From contig SLSE01000076.1 of NCBI GenBank assembly GCA_007130585.1, positions 1-28,096 on the forward strand: 28,096 nt of DNA. The letters are read 5' to 3'. Each line of letters opens with the position of its first letter. Position 1 is the first letter of the stretch. This DNA comes from Syntrophomonadaceae bacterium. Its GTDB lineage: Bacteria > Bacillota > Dethiobacteria > DTU022. Both the position numbers and the translations under genes were made by a program. Of the stretch, positions 1 through 7,762 are shown one piece after another. The notes beneath the pieces are model-generated. The model worked only from the letters and a program-made list of their open reading frames with translations. It had not been told where the DNA came from and did no database searches.

Positions 1-122
1 ATCTGGTAAAGCCAGTGATGGTGCCTTCCGCCGGAACCGTGGCAGAATAACAGGGGGATCCCTTTCCGGCGAAGATCTCCTGCGTAGTAATAGCGGTGAC
101 CTCCAAACTCCAGGTACGGCAA
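1..122 (-). CDS. Alpha/beta hydrolase, N-terminal fragment
   Basis: This is the 5' end of a minus-strand gene that runs off the left edge of the window; only about 40 codons are visible. It begins with TTG at 122, eight bases after a GGGAGG ribosome binding site (complement of 131-137). The peptide starts MPYLEFGGHRYYYAGD and then reads PLLFCHGSGG followed by RHHHW. A hydrophobic strand leading into HGxGG and a downstream H-W is the usual first beta strand and oxyanion-hole region of alpha/beta-hydrolase fold enzymes. The catalytic Ser, Asp and His lie outside the window, so the substrate cannot be judged. The gene diverges from guaB across about 290 bases. The family call is from the short motif only. 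Confidence 0.6.
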   Translation of the reverse strand, partial: MPYLEFGGHRYYYAGDLRRKGIPLLFCHGSGGRHHHWLYQ

Positions 123-309
123 TGATATGTCCTCCCCTCAAAATATCTTTACCGTAGAATTCTTTTTGTTATACCTTTTATCCTGCCGCCCTTCCCGATC
201 CCGGCCCGGCTGCGTTTTGATTTACCTGTTTTCACTTTACAGGCAGCAGTTAAGCTTCATATTGCAAGATTAGTTTAGGGATTTGCAGGGGGAAGAGACA
301 GAGGTAAGA

Positions 310-331
310 AACAGATAGCTGAACAGATAGC
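310..331 (+). repeat. 10-bp direct repeat upstream of guaB promoter
   Basis: AACAGATAGC occurs at 310-319 and again at 322-331, a 12-base period. It ends nine bases before the guaB -35 box. It could be a tandem regulator site or a chance duplication; no known operator is recognised. Confidence 0.4.
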
Positions 332-340
332 CTGCTGTAG

Positions 341-369
341 TTGACACTGACAGGGGCGTTTGTTATGAT
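341..369 (+). promoter_or_regulatory. SigmaA promoter of guaB
   Basis: TTGACA (341-346), a 17-base spacer, then TATGAT (364-369). This is one base away from full consensus. The expected start near 376 gives a leader of about 37 bases before the TTG start of guaB. Confidence 0.85.
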
Positions 370-412
370 CACTTAAATCACCACATGACTTAATATGCGG
401 GAGGAGTGTATC

Positions 413-1870
413 TTGCAGGCTGATAGATTTTCTTTTGAAGGACTTACTTTTGATGATGTTTTGCTGGTTCCCGCCCGATCGCAGGTTTTGCCCCGCGATG
501 TTGAAATATCAACCCGCCTGAGCCGTAATATAAAGCTTAACACACCCCTGCTTTCTGCCGGGATGGATACTGTAACCGAAGCCAGGATGGCGATTGCCGT
601 GGCCCGGGAAGGCGGGATCGGGGTAATTCACCGCAACCTGAGTATAGAAAAGCAGGCTGAAGAGGTAGATAAGGTTAAACGCTCCGAGCATGGGGTTATT
701 ACCAATCCTTTCCGGCTCACTCCCGACCACAGTCTTAACGATGCCGCCGCTTTAATGGAACGTTACCGGATATCAGGGGTGCCTGTTACGGTAGGGGAGA
801 AACTGGTCGGCATAATAACCAACCGTGACCTGCGTTTTGAAGAGGATTACTCTCGCGCTATCGGGGAAGCGATGACTCACGAAAAGCTTGTTACCGCCCC
901 TGAAGGGACAACTCTCCAGGAAGCCCAGGAAATATTGCGCCGCCATAAAATTGAAAAACTGCCCATCGTAGACGACCAGTTTAACCTTAAAGGCCTGATC
1001 ACCATTAAGGATATTGAAAAAACAATCCAGTTTCCCCGGGCCTCTAAGGATCAAAACGGCCGCCTGCTGGCTGCTGCGGCAGTCGGGGTGGGCCGCGATG
1101 CCGTGACCAGGGCCGAAGCGCTGGTCCGGGCGGGCGTTGATCTGATTGTCGTGGATTCTGCCCACGGGCATTCCCAGCCTGTGCTTGATACCGTCAGGGA
1201 AATCAAGCGCCTTTTCCCCGATCTTGAAGTCATGGGCGGCAATATTGCCACGGCGGAAGGAACCCGCGACCTGATTGAAGCCGGAGCTGATTCGGTTAAA
1301 GTTGGTGTTGGACCCGGTTCAATTTGTACTACCCGGGTTATTGCCGGGATCGGGGTCCCCCAGATAACCGCAGTTTATGAAGCTGCCCGAGCAGGACGGG
1401 AACTCGGAGTGCCTGTTGTAGCCGACGGAGGTATTAAGTTTTCCGGCGACCTGACTAAAGCCCTGGCGGCCGGCGCGTCGGCCGTTATGATCGGCAGCCT
1501 GCTGGCAGGAACCGAAGAAAGTCCCGGGGAGTTTGAAATATTCCAGGGCCGCAGCTATAAAGTTTACCGGGGGATGGGTTCGCTGGGAGCGATGAAGGAA
1601 GGTGGATCCCGCGACCGCTATTTCCAGGAATACGAACAAAAGCTGGTCCCCGAGGGTATCGAGGGCAGGGTTCCTTTCCGGGGCACGGTTGGCGATATGG
1701 TTTTCCAGATGGTCGGAGGGCTGCGGGCCGGAATGGGTTACTGCGGCGTTACCACTATAGAGGAATTACAGCAGAAGACCCGTTTTATCCGGATTTCGGG
1801 CGCCGGACTTAAGGAAAGCCACCCGCACGGGGTCCAGATTACCAAGGAAGCGCCAAACTACAGTTTTTAA
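413..1870 (+). CDS. guaB: Inosine-5'-monophosphate dehydrogenase
   Basis: GuaB oxidises IMP to XMP with NAD+, the committed step of GMP synthesis, in the cytosol. The start is called at TTG 413 because GGGAGGAG (399-406) lies six bases upstream; an in-frame ATG at 395 would put that site inside the gene. The 485-residue product begins MQADRFSFEG and carries the TFDDVLLVP motif. A CBS-domain pair is inserted at about residues 90-205. The catalytic loop GPGSICTTR has its Cys at residue 305. The YRGMGS and flap region follow, and the C-terminus is intact. Length is normal for bacterial IMPDH. It has its own strong promoter, and a weak hairpin follows the stop, so it is probably mainly monocistronic. 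Identification is secure. Confidence 0.97.
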   Translation: MQADRFSFEGLTFDDVLLVPARSQVLPRDVEISTRLSRNIKLNTPLLSAGMDTVTEARMAIAVAREGGIGVIHRNLSIEKQAEEVDKVKRSEHGVITNPFRLTPDHSLNDAAALMERYRISGVPVTVGEKLVGIITNRDLRFEEDYSRAIGEAMTHEKLVTAPEGTTLQEAQEILRRHKIEKLPIVDDQFNLKGLITIKDIEKTIQFPRASKDQNGRLLAAAAVGVGRDAVTRAEALVRAGVDLIVVDSAHGHSQPVLDTVREIKRLFPDLEVMGGNIATAEGTRDLIEAGADSVKVGVGPGSICTTRVIAGIGVPQITAVYEAARAGRELGVPVVADGGIKFSGDLTKALAAGASAVMIGSLLAGTEESPGEFEIFQGRSYKVYRGMGSLGAMKEGGSRDRYFQEYEQKLVPEGIEGRVPFRGTVGDMVFQMVGGLRAGMGYCGVTTIEELQQKTRFIRISGAGLKESHPHGVQITKEAPNYSF

Positions 1871-1889
1871 TATGTTATAATTAGTCCGG

Positions 1890-1921
1890 ATACCGCAGGC
1901 CGGAAGTGTCTGCGGTATTTT
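1890..1921 (+). terminator. Hairpin after guaB
   Basis: A perfect 9-bp stem, ATACCGCAG (1890-1898) and CTGCGGTAT (1910-1918), encloses an 11-base loop. Only about four T residues follow, so termination is likely partial and tmk may be reached by read-through. Confidence 0.6.
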
Positions 1922-1958
1922 GGCTGCGGATTAAAGGTTTCGGCACTATTGTGATGAG

Positions 1959-2600
1959 GTGTTTAAAACGCGCGGTTTGCTAATTACCCTGGAAGGAATC
2001 GATGGCTGCGGCAAGTCCACGCAGGCAACAATACTTGCCCGCAGACTTGCGGATAGCGGCATTGACTTTCTTCCGCTTCGCGAACCGGGGGGTACCGCTG
2101 TCGGTGAAAATATCCGGCAGGTCTTACTCGACAATTGCTATTCTCCTTCGCTGCAGGCGGAGCTGTTTCTTTACATGGCAGCGCGTTCCGAGCTGGCCGA
2201 GCAGGTAATATTGCCCGCCCTGCGCGACGGAAGGATTATAGTATGCGATCGCTTTACCGATTCGACACTGGCCTACCAGGGCTACGGCGGTGGGGTGGAT
2301 CTTGATTTTATCCGCCTCCTGAACCACAGGGCAACAGGCGGGATTGTCCCTCAGCTTACTATCCTGCTTGATCTTCCTGTTGAAGCAGCTGCAGAAAGAC
2401 GTGGCGCATCGGCTGACCGGATGGAAAGTAAGGATATCCGCTTCCACCAGCGGGTCAGGAACGGCTACCTTGAAATAGCCCGCTTTGAACCGCATCGGGT
2501 GGTTGTTATTGATGCTTCCGGAACAGTGGAAGAGCAGGGTGAACTTATCTGGCAATTGATACTGGAACTGGTTGCCGCAAAACGGACAACGGGGTTTTAA
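1959..2600 (+). CDS. tmk: Thymidylate kinase
   Basis: Tmk phosphorylates dTMP to dTDP using ATP, an essential step for dTTP supply. The 213-residue product has the typical N-terminus ending in the P-loop EGIDGCGKST (about residues 13-22), the REPGGT motif, and the DRFTDSTLAYQGYG segment that binds the nucleotide, plus a lid region near residue 145. GTG at 1959 is chosen because it gives the normal distance to the P-loop. The upstream GATGAGG lies very close to it, so a TTG at 1977 remains possible. It is followed directly by holB (one base apart) and then ricT, the same tmk-holB-ricT order known in Bacillus, which supports a shared transcript. Confidence 0.95.
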   Translation: MFKTRGLLITLEGIDGCGKSTQATILARRLADSGIDFLPLREPGGTAVGENIRQVLLDNCYSPSLQAELFLYMAARSELAEQVILPALRDGRIIVCDRFTDSTLAYQGYGGGVDLDFIRLLNHRATGGIVPQLTILLDLPVEAAAERRGASADRMESKDIRFHQRVRNGYLEIARFEPHRVVVIDASGTVEEQGELIWQLILELVAAKRTTGF

Positions 2601-2601
2601 T

Positions 2602-3618
2602 ATGAACTTTAATAACCTGGCCGGTCAGCAGGAGCTGCGCAGTTTGCTGATCAGGGCCCTTGAAGAAAATAAACTTAGCCACGCCGTTTTATTGACGGGT
2701 CCTTCCGGAAGCGGCAAAAAAAGCTGGGGCCGTACGCTGGCGATGGCCATTCTATGCCCCGGGCGAAATGACGGGAATCCCTGCATGAAATGCCCTTCCT
2801 GCCGCAGTTTTGTTAACGGAAATCATCCTGATTATTTCGGGTTATCGCCGGAGGGGCGCAAAATCAAAATAGATCAGATTCGATCAATCCGGCAGGAATT
2901 TTACCTGCAGGGCGGCAGGAAGGTTTGCCTGATCGAGCAGGCCGATGCGATGACGGGGGAAGCTTCTTCATCACTGCTGAAAATCCTGGAAGATCCCCCG
3001 GAGGGGCTGCATTTTATCCTTCTGGCTGAAAAGCCGCGCCTGCTTTTTGATACAATTGTATCAAGGTGTCAGCGCTTTGTTTTAAAACCGCTTGGCTTTT
3101 CTGAAATAGCCGGACTGCTGGAAGACAGACAGGTGCCCTCAGAAAAAGCAGCCCTCCTGGCCCGCATCAGCGGCGGCCTGCCCGGGCGGGCTTATGAGCT
3201 GGCTGAAGACGAACACTTTGAAGGGCGTTACGATGAAGCAAAAACCCTGGCCTATAACCTTGTCACTGGTTGCGATTCAGCCCGCCAGCTTTTATCCTGG
3301 GCCAATTACCTTTCAGAGAAGGATGATCTGATCCCGTTCCTGGAACTGCTGGGTATGTTTTACCGTGACGGTCTGATCGGGAACTTAAGCGAAAGCAAGG
3401 CGGCAGCATGGCTGTCAGAAACCCCTTTACGGGGCCTGGAAGATGCGGTTTTGCTGATCAATAATACTATTTTTGAAATGAACACCACCAACGTTAACCG
3501 CCGGCTATTGCTGGAAAAGATGCTTATATTGCTGCAAAGGAGGCTTACGCAATGCCAAAGGTTGTCGGGATCCGCTTTAAACAGGCCGGGAAAACCTACT
3601 ACTTCGAGCCGGCTGTAA
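2602..3618 (+). CDS. holB: DNA polymerase III delta' subunit (clamp-loader ATPase)
   Basis: Delta' is the fixed part of the clamp loader that places the beta clamp on DNA. The 338-residue product has an AAA+ fold. GPSGSGKKS (about 33-41) is at the Walker A position. A four-Cys zinc module follows (C52, C61, C64, C67; C-x8-C-x2-C-x2-C). Then come SSSLLKILEDPPEG and the SRC motif in IVSRCQRF. The C-terminal helical part is less conserved. ATG 2602 starts one base after the tmk stop and opens MNFNNLAGQQEL, a standard start for the family; a longer in-frame start at 2572 would overlap tmk and is not preferred. The last 67 bases overlap ricT in another frame. Confidence 0.93.
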   Translation: MNFNNLAGQQELRSLLIRALEENKLSHAVLLTGPSGSGKKSWGRTLAMAILCPGRNDGNPCMKCPSCRSFVNGNHPDYFGLSPEGRKIKIDQIRSIRQEFYLQGGRKVCLIEQADAMTGEASSSLLKILEDPPEGLHFILLAEKPRLLFDTIVSRCQRFVLKPLGFSEIAGLLEDRQVPSEKAALLARISGGLPGRAYELAEDEHFEGRYDEAKTLAYNLVTGCDSARQLLSWANYLSEKDDLIPFLELLGMFYRDGLIGNLSESKAAAWLSETPLRGLEDAVLLINNTIFEMNTTNVNRRLLLEKMLILLQRRLTQCQRLSGSALNRPGKPTTSSRL

Positions 3619-4352
3619 ATGATATAGAACAGGGCATGCAGGTGATTGTAGAGACTGCCAGGGGACAGGAAGTGGGGAAAGTAGTTACCCCCGCCAAGGA
3701 TGTCCCCGAAGAGAAGCTTGTCCTGCCCCTGAAGAAAGTGATCCGGAAAGCAACAGAAGATGATTGCCGCCGGGTAGAAGAAAACAGGCGGAAAGAGGCT
3801 GCGGCATTTGCCAGGTGCCAAAAAAAGATTGATGAACACGGTCTCGATATGAAGCTGGTAAATGTGGAGTATAATTTCGACCGGAACAAGATAATCTTTT
3901 ACTTTACTTCGGAAGAAAGAGTTGATTTCAGGGAACTGGTAAAAGATTTGGCTTCAATTTTTAAGACCCGAATTGAACTGCGTCAGATCGGGGTCCGCGA
4001 CGAGGCCAAGCAGAAAGGGGGTATCGGCCCCTGCGGCCGCGCTTTTTGCTGCTCTACCTTTCTTGAAGAGTTTGAACCGGTATCAATCCGGATGGCCAAG
4101 GGCCAGAACCTTTCCCTTAACCCTACGAAAATTTCGGGTGTATGCGGGCGCCTGATGTGCTGCCTGCGCTATGAAGCCAGCGCTTATGAAAATGCCCGGG
4201 AAGATATGCCCAACCCGGGCGATGCCGTTATTACCCCGGACGGGGAAGGTCATGTCAAAGAGGTTAACCGCAAGAAGAAAATAGTTTCAGTTAAGCTGCA
4301 GGAATCAGGCTATATAAGGGATTTTCCCCTGGAAGAAGTAGACAAACAATAG
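3552..4352 (+). CDS. ricT: RicT/YaaT, PSP1-domain regulator of RNase Y
   Basis: The product matches the PSP1-domain family. Its Bacillus member, RicT (YaaT), works with RicA and RicF to bind Fe-S clusters and steer RNase Y-dependent mRNA processing, affecting sporulation and biofilm formation. The 266-residue protein opens MPKVVGIRFK. It contains two conserved cysteine clusters: GPCGRAFCC (C161, C166, C167) and GVCGRLMCC (C198, C203, C204). These are the presumed Fe-S ligands. The start is decided by AAGGAGG at 3537-3543, eight bases before ATG 3552, and it lies inside the end of holB. The gene ends at a convergent hairpin shared with abrB. Family assignment is secure; the RNase Y role is by analogy with Bacillus. 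Confidence 0.93.
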   Translation: MPKVVGIRFKQAGKTYYFEPAVNDIEQGMQVIVETARGQEVGKVVTPAKDVPEEKLVLPLKKVIRKATEDDCRRVEENRRKEAAAFARCQKKIDEHGLDMKLVNVEYNFDRNKIIFYFTSEERVDFRELVKDLASIFKTRIELRQIGVRDEAKQKGGIGPCGRAFCCSTFLEEFEPVSIRMAKGQNLSLNPTKISGVCGRLMCCLRYEASAYENAREDMPNPGDAVITPDGEGHVKEVNRKKKIVSVKLQESGYIRDFPLEEVDKQ

Positions 4353-4377
4353 CTTTGCGGATATTTCCTAAATAAAT

Positions 4378-4410
4378 TCAAAGGGGCAGGGTTAAACCCT
4401 GCCCCTTTGA
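4378..4410. terminator. Perfect 14-bp hairpin between convergent ricT and abrB
   Basis: TCAAAGGGGCAGGG (4378-4391), loop TTAAA, then the exact complement (4397-4410). The minus-strand exit is T-rich (ATTTATTT) and the plus-strand exit is not. It probably terminates abrB best and may work in both directions. Confidence 0.85.
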
Positions 4411-4434
4411 GCGTAAAGATTTGTAGAGCCGGAC

Positions 4435-4677
4435 TTATTCCTGGGCCAGCTGGTCGATACATTCACAGCAGACGATACGGTTGCCAAAATGCTTTACATT
4501 GTCGGCATTACCGCAAAACAGGCAGGCTGGTTCATATTTTTTCAGGATGATTTTTTCTGAATCAACATATATTTCAAGTGCATCCTTAACTTCTATGCCC
4601 AGCGTGCGCCTCAATTCTATAGGGATGACCACTCTCCCCAGCTCGTCTACCTTCCGAACAATTCCGGTTGATTTCAA
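4435..4677 (-). CDS. abrB: AbrB-family transition-state regulator
   Basis: AbrB proteins are swapped-hairpin DNA-binding dimers that repress post-exponential genes. The 80-residue product carries the near-invariant block KSTGIVRKVDELGRVVIPIE followed by LRRTLGI, which matches Bacillus AbrB almost residue for residue. TTG at 4677 is chosen because AAGGAGG (complement) ends eight bases upstream. An ATG six bases earlier is too close to that site, and a longer frame to 4725 would begin inside the promoter. The C-terminal half differs from Bacillus: it has CxxC and CCxxC pairs (CLFCGN and IVCCECID), a likely zinc-binding tail seen in clostridial AbrB proteins. It has its own promoter and diverges from metG. 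Confidence 0.93.
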   Translation of the reverse strand: MKSTGIVRKVDELGRVVIPIELRRTLGIEVKDALEIYVDSEKIILKKYEPACLFCGNADNVKHFGNRIVCCECIDQLAQE

Positions 4678-4723
4678 GAGCATTTCCTCCTTTTCTTCAT
4701 ATTGGAGCAATGTTGGTTCAAAC

Positions 4724-4753
4724 ATTATACCAGTAATTTACATGGTAAGTCAA
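4724..4753 (-). promoter_or_regulatory. SigmaA promoter of abrB
   Basis: On the minus strand: TTGACT (4753-4748), an 18-base spacer, then TATAAT (4729-4724). Transcription would begin near 4717, about 40 bases before the TTG start. AbrB family members often repress themselves; no operator could be assigned here. Confidence 0.8.
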
Positions 4754-4854
4754 TAGTTATTTTCCCTAATTACTCAGGTTTACAAAAATATTACATGAGA
4801 AGGAACTCCTTGTAAATTTGGGGTTTGGCACCTTAAGCGCGCCGGCGACTTATC

Positions 4855-4882
4855 TTGACAGTCGGGCCTGCTCTGATATAAT
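4855..4882 (+). promoter_or_regulatory. SigmaA promoter of metG
   Basis: TTGACA (4855-4860), a 16-base spacer, then TATAAT (4877-4882): both hexamers are perfect. The start near 4889 places the promoter inside the longer open frame, which also argues against a metG start upstream of 4920. No T-box leader fits in the roughly 30-base leader. Confidence 0.85.
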
Positions 4883-4919
4883 TACTTCATCTTTTACCGC
4901 ATTTAAGGAGGCCTTGCCC

Positions 4920-6872
4920 TTGCCGGAAGAAAAGACATTCTACATAACCACTCCAATATACTATCCAAGCAATAAGCTGCATGTCGGCAACTCGTATACA
5001 ACTGTAGCCGCCGATGCGCTTGCCCGTTTTAAGCGGCTGACCGGTTACAGGGTCTGGTTTTTAACAGGCACCGACGAACACGGTCAGAAAATCCAGCGGC
5101 AGGCCGAGGCGGCCGGCAAGGAACCCCGCGTATTTGTTGACGAGATCGTAGCCTGGATTAAGGAGCTCTGGGAAGAACTCGATATTGACTACGATGATTT
5201 CATACGGACTACCGAAGAAAGACACAAGGAAAAGGTAGCCAGGATATTTGAGCAGTTCTACGAGCAGGGCGATATATACAAGGGAAAATACGAGGGTTGG
5301 TACTGCACTCCCGATGAGGCTTACTGGACAGAACGGCAGCTTGTCGACGGAAAGTGCCCGGACTGCGGGCGGGAAGTCGAACTGATTTCCGAGGAAGCGT
5401 ATTTCTTCCGGATGTCAAAATATGCTCAGAGGTTGATCGACCATATTGAGGCAAACCCGGACTTTATCCAGCCGCCCTCCCGCAAGAATGAAATGATTAA
5501 TAACTTTCTCAAGCCGGGTCTCGAAGACCTGTGCGTGTCCCGGACATCATTCGACTGGGGCATCCCCGTCCCCTTTGATCCAGACCATGTTATTTACGTG
5601 TGGCTTGATGCTTTAAGCAACTACATAACAGCTCTCGGTTTCGGGGAAGAGGGTAGCCTGTACGAAACATTCTGGCCGGCCGATGTTCAGCTGATCGGTA
5701 AAGATATCCTCCGTTTCCATACTATTTACTGGCCGATATTTCTGATGGCCCTGGGACAGCCGCTGCCGAAAGTTGTCTTTGGCCACGGCTGGTTGATGCT
5801 CCAGGAAGGTAAAATGTCCAAATCGAGGGGCAATGCTGTTGACCCCCGCGTGCTGGCAGACCGTTACACTTCCGATGCCCTGCGCTACTACCTGCTGAGG
5901 GAGATTCCTTTCGGCCAGGACGGCATATTCAGCCTGGAAAACTTTATTGTTCGGATAAACACTGATTTAGCCAACGATCTCGGGAACCTGGTCAGCAGGA
6001 CACTGACCATGGCTGAGCGTTATTTTGACGGCATCCTGCCCGAGCCGTCGGAAACCGGCCACGAAACAGATCGGGACCTGCGTTCCCTGGCCCTGGAAAC
6101 CCCTGCCGCCCTGGAAGAGTATATCGAGCAGCTTAAATTAAGCGACGCCCTGGCTGAACTCTGGAAGCTGGTCCGGCGCAGCAATAAATATATTGATGAA
6201 AATACACCCTGGGATCTGGCCAAGGATCCTGCCAAAAAGGACAGGCTCGGCACAGTAATCTATAACCTGATTGAAAGTATCCGTTTTATTGGAGTAATGC
6301 TGCAGCCTTTTATGCCCCGCACGCCCGGGAGTATCTGGAGCCAGCTGGGGATCAGCGAAAACCCGGACCTCAGGAGCTGGGCCAGCCTGGAACAGTGGGG
6401 CTCCGTTAAACCTGGAACAAAAGTTTCCAGGGAAGAAGATCTATTCCCGCGCCTGAACCTGCAGGCTGAAATAAGAGAAATGCAGGTCGACAAAACAGTC
6501 GATAACGGAGATGCCCCGGCCGGCGAACAGGAAGAGCAGGAAACCCTGATCAGCCTGGATCAGTTCCAGCAGGTTGACCTGCGCGTGGCGGAGGTAGTTT
6601 CCGCGGAGAGAATTCCCAGGGCCGACAAGTTGTTAAAAGTGGAAGTTGATCTCGGAAACAGCGACAGGCGCCAGGTTGTAGCAGGCATTGCCGAGCATTA
6701 CCAGCCTGAAGAGCTGGTTGGCAGGCGCGTTTTGTTTGTATCCAACTTGAAACCCGTTAAACTGAGAGGCGTGCTCTCCCAGGGCATGCTGCTGGCCGCC
6801 ACTACGGAAGACGGACGCCTGGCCCTGACCACGGTTGACCGGGACATACCTTCAGGAAGCAGGGTTAGCTGA
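4920..6872 (+). CDS. metG: Methionyl-tRNA synthetase
   Basis: MetG charges tRNA-Met for initiation and elongation. The start is TTG 4920, eight bases after AAGGAGG (4905-4911); another TTG at 4914 is too close to that site. The 650-residue product has the HIGH-type motif HVGN (21-24), a TGTDEHGQKI segment, KMSKS (298-302), and a C-terminal tRNA-binding (OB-fold) domain from about 545 beginning DQFQQVDLRVAEV. The knuckle region carries C128, C145 and C148, but the position expected for the second Cys of the first pair is Asp131 (CTPDE). This is intermediate between four-Cys MetRS and the Bacillus type that has lost the Cys residues. tatD follows one base after the stop. Confidence 0.97.
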   Translation: MPEEKTFYITTPIYYPSNKLHVGNSYTTVAADALARFKRLTGYRVWFLTGTDEHGQKIQRQAEAAGKEPRVFVDEIVAWIKELWEELDIDYDDFIRTTEERHKEKVARIFEQFYEQGDIYKGKYEGWYCTPDEAYWTERQLVDGKCPDCGREVELISEEAYFFRMSKYAQRLIDHIEANPDFIQPPSRKNEMINNFLKPGLEDLCVSRTSFDWGIPVPFDPDHVIYVWLDALSNYITALGFGEEGSLYETFWPADVQLIGKDILRFHTIYWPIFLMALGQPLPKVVFGHGWLMLQEGKMSKSRGNAVDPRVLADRYTSDALRYYLLREIPFGQDGIFSLENFIVRINTDLANDLGNLVSRTLTMAERYFDGILPEPSETGHETDRDLRSLALETPAALEEYIEQLKLSDALAELWKLVRRSNKYIDENTPWDLAKDPAKKDRLGTVIYNLIESIRFIGVMLQPFMPRTPGSIWSQLGISENPDLRSWASLEQWGSVKPGTKVSREEDLFPRLNLQAEIREMQVDKTVDNGDAPAGEQEEQETLISLDQFQQVDLRVAEVVSAERIPRADKLLKVEVDLGNSDRRQVVAGIAEHYQPEELVGRRVLFVSNLKPVKLRGVLSQGMLLAATTEDGRLALTTVDRDIPSGSRVS

Positions 6873-6873
6873 T

Positions 6874-7662
6874 TTGACAGTACTCGTTGATACCCATGCC
6901 CATCTGGATTTTCCCCAGTTTGCCGAAGACCTGGACCTTGTTCTGGAGCGGGCCCGGGAAGCCGGGGTTTCCGCAATACTTAATGCCGGAACGGATCTGG
7001 CCGGCTCCGGGAGGTCTGTTGAACTTAGCAGGAAATACCCCTGGATCAGCGCCTCTGTCGGAGTCCACCCGCACAGCGCGGGCAGGGTTGAGAGTGGCTG
7101 GCTGGAAAAACTGGAAAAACTGGCTGCCCTGGAAACGGTCCTGGCCGTAGGAGAAACCGGGCTCGATTATTACCGCGACATGTCTCCCCGGGAAAGCCAG
7201 GAACAGGTTTTCAGGGAACACCTGCGCCTGGCCTGCAGGGTTAACAAGCCGGTTATAATACACAGCCGGCAGGCCCATGCTGAAACATACCAGGTTCTCC
7301 AGGAAGAGGATCTGCCTTCTCCGGCCGGTGTCATGCATTGTTTTTCAGGAGGTCGCCGCTGGGCAGAAGCTTTTTTGGAGCTGGACTTCTATATCTCGCT
7401 GGCCGGACCTTTAACCTACCCCCGCTCCCATGAACTGCGTGATCTGCTCAAGTATATTCCGGCCAACCGCCTTTTACTGGAAACTGATGCGCCTTACCTG
7501 CCTCCCCAGGCTTACCGCAGCCGGCGTAACGAACCTTCCTACATCAAGCTGACTTATGAACGAGCCGCCCTGGCCCTGGGCCAGGATTTTGACGAGCTGG
7601 CGAAACAGGTTTATCTTAACGCGGTTCGCTTATTCTCCGATGCTTTTGTCGACAGGGTATAA
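6874..7662 (+). CDS. tatD: TatD-family metal-dependent DNase
   Basis: TatD proteins are TIM-barrel metallohydrolases with 3'-5' exonuclease or DNase activity. The product is 262 residues if it starts at TTG 6874, one base after the metG stop. It then opens MTVLVDTHAHLDF with the metal-binding HxH at residues 8 and 10. Further family motifs are VGETGLDY (metal Glu), VIIHSRQAH, MHCFSGG and LLETDAPYL (metal Asp). The ribosome binding site is weak, so translation is probably coupled to metG; an in-frame ATG at 6835 inside metG is less likely. The metG-tatD pair is the same as metG-yabD in Bacillus. A hairpin terminator follows. Confidence 0.93.
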   Translation: MTVLVDTHAHLDFPQFAEDLDLVLERAREAGVSAILNAGTDLAGSGRSVELSRKYPWISASVGVHPHSAGRVESGWLEKLEKLAALETVLAVGETGLDYYRDMSPRESQEQVFREHLRLACRVNKPVIIHSRQAHAETYQVLQEEDLPSPAGVMHCFSGGRRWAEAFLELDFYISLAGPLTYPRSHELRDLLKYIPANRLLLETDAPYLPPQAYRSRRNEPSYIKLTYERAALALGQDFDELAKQVYLNAVRLFSDAFVDRV

Positions 7663-7705
7663 TTATTTGCTTTCCGGAAACCGGATCTGTTGTGGACGGT
7701 TGATC

Positions 7706-7743
7706 AAAAAAAAGCGCTTCCTCCGCGGAGAAAACGCTTTTTT
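7706..7743. terminator. Terminator hairpin after tatD, convergent with SDR gene
   Basis: A-rich arm ending in AAAAAAGCG (to 7716) and arm CGCTTTTTT (7735-7743), with an inner CTCC-GC-GGAG stem and two mismatches. The T-run on both strands suits bidirectional termination between convergent genes. Confidence 0.85.
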
Positions 7744-7762
7744 AACCTGGCTGTCAACCGGT

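Noticed and set aside
123..340. Purine riboswitch or PurR box before guaB
   Set aside because: The promoter lies only about 70 bases before the start codon, leaving no room for a riboswitch, and no PurR-box pair is evident.
773..1171. Open frame on the minus strand inside guaB
   Set aside because: It is fully opposite a secure guaB gene, has no ribosome site and no recognisable protein features; it is a shadow of GC-rich codons.
4760..4919. T-box leader before metG
   Set aside because: The promoter at 4855-4882 leaves a leader of about 30 bases, too short for a T-box or S-box.
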